Origin: Nitriliruptoraceae bacterium
GTDB taxonomy: Bacteria; Actinomycetota; Nitriliruptoria; Nitriliruptorales; Nitriliruptoraceae
NCBI GenBank assembly: GCA_007117945.1
Contig: SKTN01000265.1
Coordinates: forward strand, 1-6,626
Reading direction: 5' to 3'
Length of the DNA: 6,626 nucleotides
The notes under the pieces were generated by a model that was not told where the DNA came from, did no database searches, and worked only from the letters and a program-made list of their open reading frames with translations. Below are positions 5,253 through 6,626 of the stretch, piece after piece (within the stretch, counting starts at the first letter, position 1; the number at the start of each line of letters is the position of its first letter). The position numbers and the translations under genes are program-made.

Positions 5253-5924
5253 GTGCCGCCAACATGCACCCCGATCATCGACCCGGGACCGAGGTCGGCG
5301 CGCGGGCACGACCGCGCCGTGAAGGGGTGTACGGCCTGCCCCCTGCATGCACATCGCGGGCATCCCGTGGTCGGCGACGGCCCCCGCGACGCCCGGCTGG
5401 TCGTCGTCACCGACGTCCCACGCCGTCACGAGGACGTCCACGGCCAGGCCCTGGCAGGCAGCCGCCGCAACGTCCTCGACGAGGCGCTGCTCCACGCCGG
5501 CATCGACCCGGCCACGGTCCGGCGCACCTCCGTGGTGCGCTGCCGCCCCCCCGACGACCGCGCCCCGGCCACCAGGGAGGTGGCCACGTGCAGTGCCCAC
5601 CTCTCAGGTGAGCTCGGGCTCGTCATGCCCGAGGTGATCGTGTCCCTCGGCCAACTCGCCACCTCGGTGCTGCTCGGTAGGTCCGTGCCGCTGGAGCGGG
5701 TGGCCGGGTACCGACTCGACATCCTCGGCGGGGTCACCCTCATCCCGACCCACCACCCGTCCGAGGTGGTCCGTGGCGTGCCGGCGGCGGCCGTGGCGCT
5801 GCGTCGGGACCTCGCCGTCGCCAGGGCGGTGCTGGACGGAACCATGGCCACCGGTGCCCAGGCGCGTTCCGAGCTACGTTCGCGCCTCACGCAACCGCCA
5901 CGCAAGCAGCCTGCGCACGCCTGA
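5253..5924 (+). CDS. Divergent uracil-DNA glycosylase family-4-like iron-sulfur protein
   Basis: A 223-residue protein of the UDG superfamily. Family-4 enzymes excise uracil from DNA and carry a 4Fe-4S cluster. All four cluster cysteines are present with family-4 spacing: C26 and C29 (CTAC), C97 (VVRCRPP) and C113 (EVATC). PEVIVSLGQLATSVLLG (about residues 126-142) and motif B THHPS (H168) are also typical. Motif A is not canonical: the usual GE-x-PG...G-x-PFVG-x-AG reads TDVPRRHED...GQALAGSRR, so the catalytic Glu is replaced by D54, the PG glycine by R57, and the uracil-stacking Phe by L67. The Asn of PP-x-NR is D102. Fold and cluster are likely; uracil excision is uncertain. The last 20 or so residues are basic. 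Start GTG 5253 rests on its Shine-Dalgarno; ATG 5199 would add 18 residues. It has its own promoter candidate. Confidence 0.85.
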   Translation: MPPTCTPIIDPGPRSARGHDRAVKGCTACPLHAHRGHPVVGDGPRDARLVVVTDVPRRHEDVHGQALAGSRRNVLDEALLHAGIDPATVRRTSVVRCRPPDDRAPATREVATCSAHLSGELGLVMPEVIVSLGQLATSVLLGRSVPLERVAGYRLDILGGVTLIPTHHPSEVVRGVPAAAVALRRDLAVARAVLDGTMATGAQARSELRSRLTQPPRKQPAHA

Positions 5925-5940
5925 GTCGGGCAGGTGAGGC

Positions 5941-5960
5941 CGGGCTCGGGGTCGAGCCCG
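5941..5960 (+). terminator. Hairpin just after the UDG-like gene, possible terminator
   Basis: cgggctcg (5941-5948) and cgagcccg (5953-5960) form a perfect 8-bp stem with a GGGT loop, 17 bases after the UDG-like stop. No T-run follows. It could end the UDG-like transcript before tsaE. Confidence 0.5.
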
Positions 5961-6023
5961 TCGCCACCCCGGGTCGCCCTGCCACGCCGACCCGCCCGGC
6001 GACGCGCCACCTCGGCGTCCCTG

Positions 6024-6038
6024 CCGGCGGCACGCCGG
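6024..6038 (+). other. Short hairpin upstream of tsaE
   Basis: ccggcg/cgccgg around a 3-base loop, ending 16 bases before the tsaE Shine-Dalgarno site. I see no clear promoter between 5925 and 6054, so how tsaE is transcribed is unresolved. The hairpin may be chance. Confidence 0.25.
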
Positions 6039-6064
6039 ACCGCGCGCGGGCCCTGGAGGACACG

Positions 6065-6622
6065 GTGCCACCCACCCCTGCCGAGCGCACGCTGACCCTG
6101 ACCACCGCGACCCCTGACGACACCCGGGCGGCCGCCGCGGCCCTGGCCGAACTGCTGGAACCGGGGGACGTGGTCGCGCTGAGCGGTGACCTCGGCGCGG
6201 GCAAGACCTGCTTCGTGCAGGGCGCGGCCCGCCAGCTGGGCGTGGAGTTGCCGGTGACCTCGCCGACCTTCGTGCTGGTCAAGTTCCTGCCGGGGCGCAT
6301 CCCCGTGGTCCACGTCGACGTCTACCGGCTCGAGCGCCTCCGCGACGTCCACGACCTCGGCGAGGACGTGTTCGCCGCGGACGTGGTCACCTTCGTGGAG
6401 TGGGGGGACACGATCCGCGGTCTCCTTCCCGAGGACCGGTTGGAGGTCGAGTTGGCGCACGCTGGACAGACTGTCGCCGGTCCCGCCGCCGCCGATCCCG
6501 GACCGGTGGCCGACGACGTCCACGCCACTGCGCTCGCCCGCAGGATGACCGTGCGGGCCTTCGGCCCCGCCTGGCGGCGGCGCGGGGACGACCTGGCTGC
6601 CGCCGGTGCACCCTGGCGCTGA
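6065..6622 (+). CDS. tsaE: tRNA threonylcarbamoyladenosine biosynthesis ATPase TsaE
   Basis: TsaE is the P-loop ATPase that works with TsaB and TsaD in the cytosol to place threonylcarbamoyl on A37 of tRNAs reading ANN codons. The 185-residue protein shows the Walker A loop GDLGAGKT (K47, T48), the SPTF segment (66-69), HVDVYRL with D85, and VEWGD with E112, all diagnostic of the family. It is longer than the usual 150-160 residues because of an Ala/Pro/Asp-rich insertion near residues 135-155 and a basic tail. GGAGGA at 6055-6060 lies only four bases before the GTG, slightly tight. In actinobacteria tsaE typically follows alr and precedes tsaB, rimI and tsaD; those genes would lie beyond the window edge four bases after the stop. 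Confidence 0.95.
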   Translation: MPPTPAERTLTLTTATPDDTRAAAAALAELLEPGDVVALSGDLGAGKTCFVQGAARQLGVELPVTSPTFVLVKFLPGRIPVVHVDVYRLERLRDVHDLGEDVFAADVVTFVEWGDTIRGLLPEDRLEVELAHAGQTVAGPAAADPGPVADDVHATALARRMTVRAFGPAWRRRGDDLAAAGAPWR

Positions 6623-6626
6623 GGGC

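Noticed and set aside
4906..5322. Plus-strand frame (138 codons) in the gap with a run of valines
   Set aside because: The valine run comes from the ggtggtcgt repeat; the start is TTG without a Shine-Dalgarno site, and the frame runs out of phase into the UDG-like gene.
5426..6523. Long minus-strand open frame (365 codons) across the UDG-like gene and tsaE
   Set aside because: It is antisense to two genes with recognisable motifs, has no family features and crosses their intergenic gap.

Overview
The window is very G+C-rich DNA, with G or C at most third codon positions, GTG as well as ATG starts and purine-rich Shine-Dalgarno sites. All six supportable genes are on the + strand. Gene content and order (bifunctional Nnr, alanine racemase, alpha/beta hydrolase, then TsaE) are those of the conserved alr/tsaE neighbourhood of Actinomycetota. 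A deep-branching, high-GC actinobacterium (for example near Nitriliruptoria) would fit, but the class cannot be fixed from this sequence alone.

Layout. 1-1336: 3' part of a fused NAD(P)H-hydrate epimerase/dehydratase (nnr). 1333-2553: alanine racemase (alr), overlapping nnr by ATGA. 2554-2713: a 160-bp gap holding an echo of the alr stop-codon region and an 8-bp periodic repeat. 2714-3856: an alpha/beta hydrolase with an N-terminal hydrophobic segment. 3856-4854: a P1-family (DmpA/NylC-like, S58) self-processing N-terminal-nucleophile hydrolase, whose start overlaps the hydrolase stop by one base. 4855-5252: about 400 bp without a credible gene, holding a direct copy of the end of the preceding gene, several hairpins including a perfect 19-bp one, and a candidate promoter. 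5253-5924: a divergent uracil-DNA-glycosylase-like protein that keeps all four Fe-S cysteines but has an altered motif A. 5925-6064: a short gap with a terminator-like hairpin. 6065-6622: TsaE, the ATPase of the tRNA t6A pathway. The window ends just after its stop.

How the genes relate. Nnr repairs damaged NAD(P)H. Alr makes D-alanine for peptidoglycan. TsaE helps make t6A37 on tRNAs reading ANN codons. These are housekeeping roles grouped by conserved order. The P1 hydrolase and the UDG-like gene look like additions between the usual alr-hydrolase block and tsaE. The P1 family includes enzymes acting on D-alanine amides, esters and beta-peptides, so a link to neighbouring alr is possible but only an inference.

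Most notable: the UDG-like protein with a family-4 iron-sulfur scaffold but a non-canonical catalytic motif; the P1 hydrolase inside a D-Ala/t6A cluster; and two independent cases where DNA spanning a gene's stop codon is repeated 36-37 bp downstream. I see no CRISPR array, tRNA, rRNA, transposase or phage gene.
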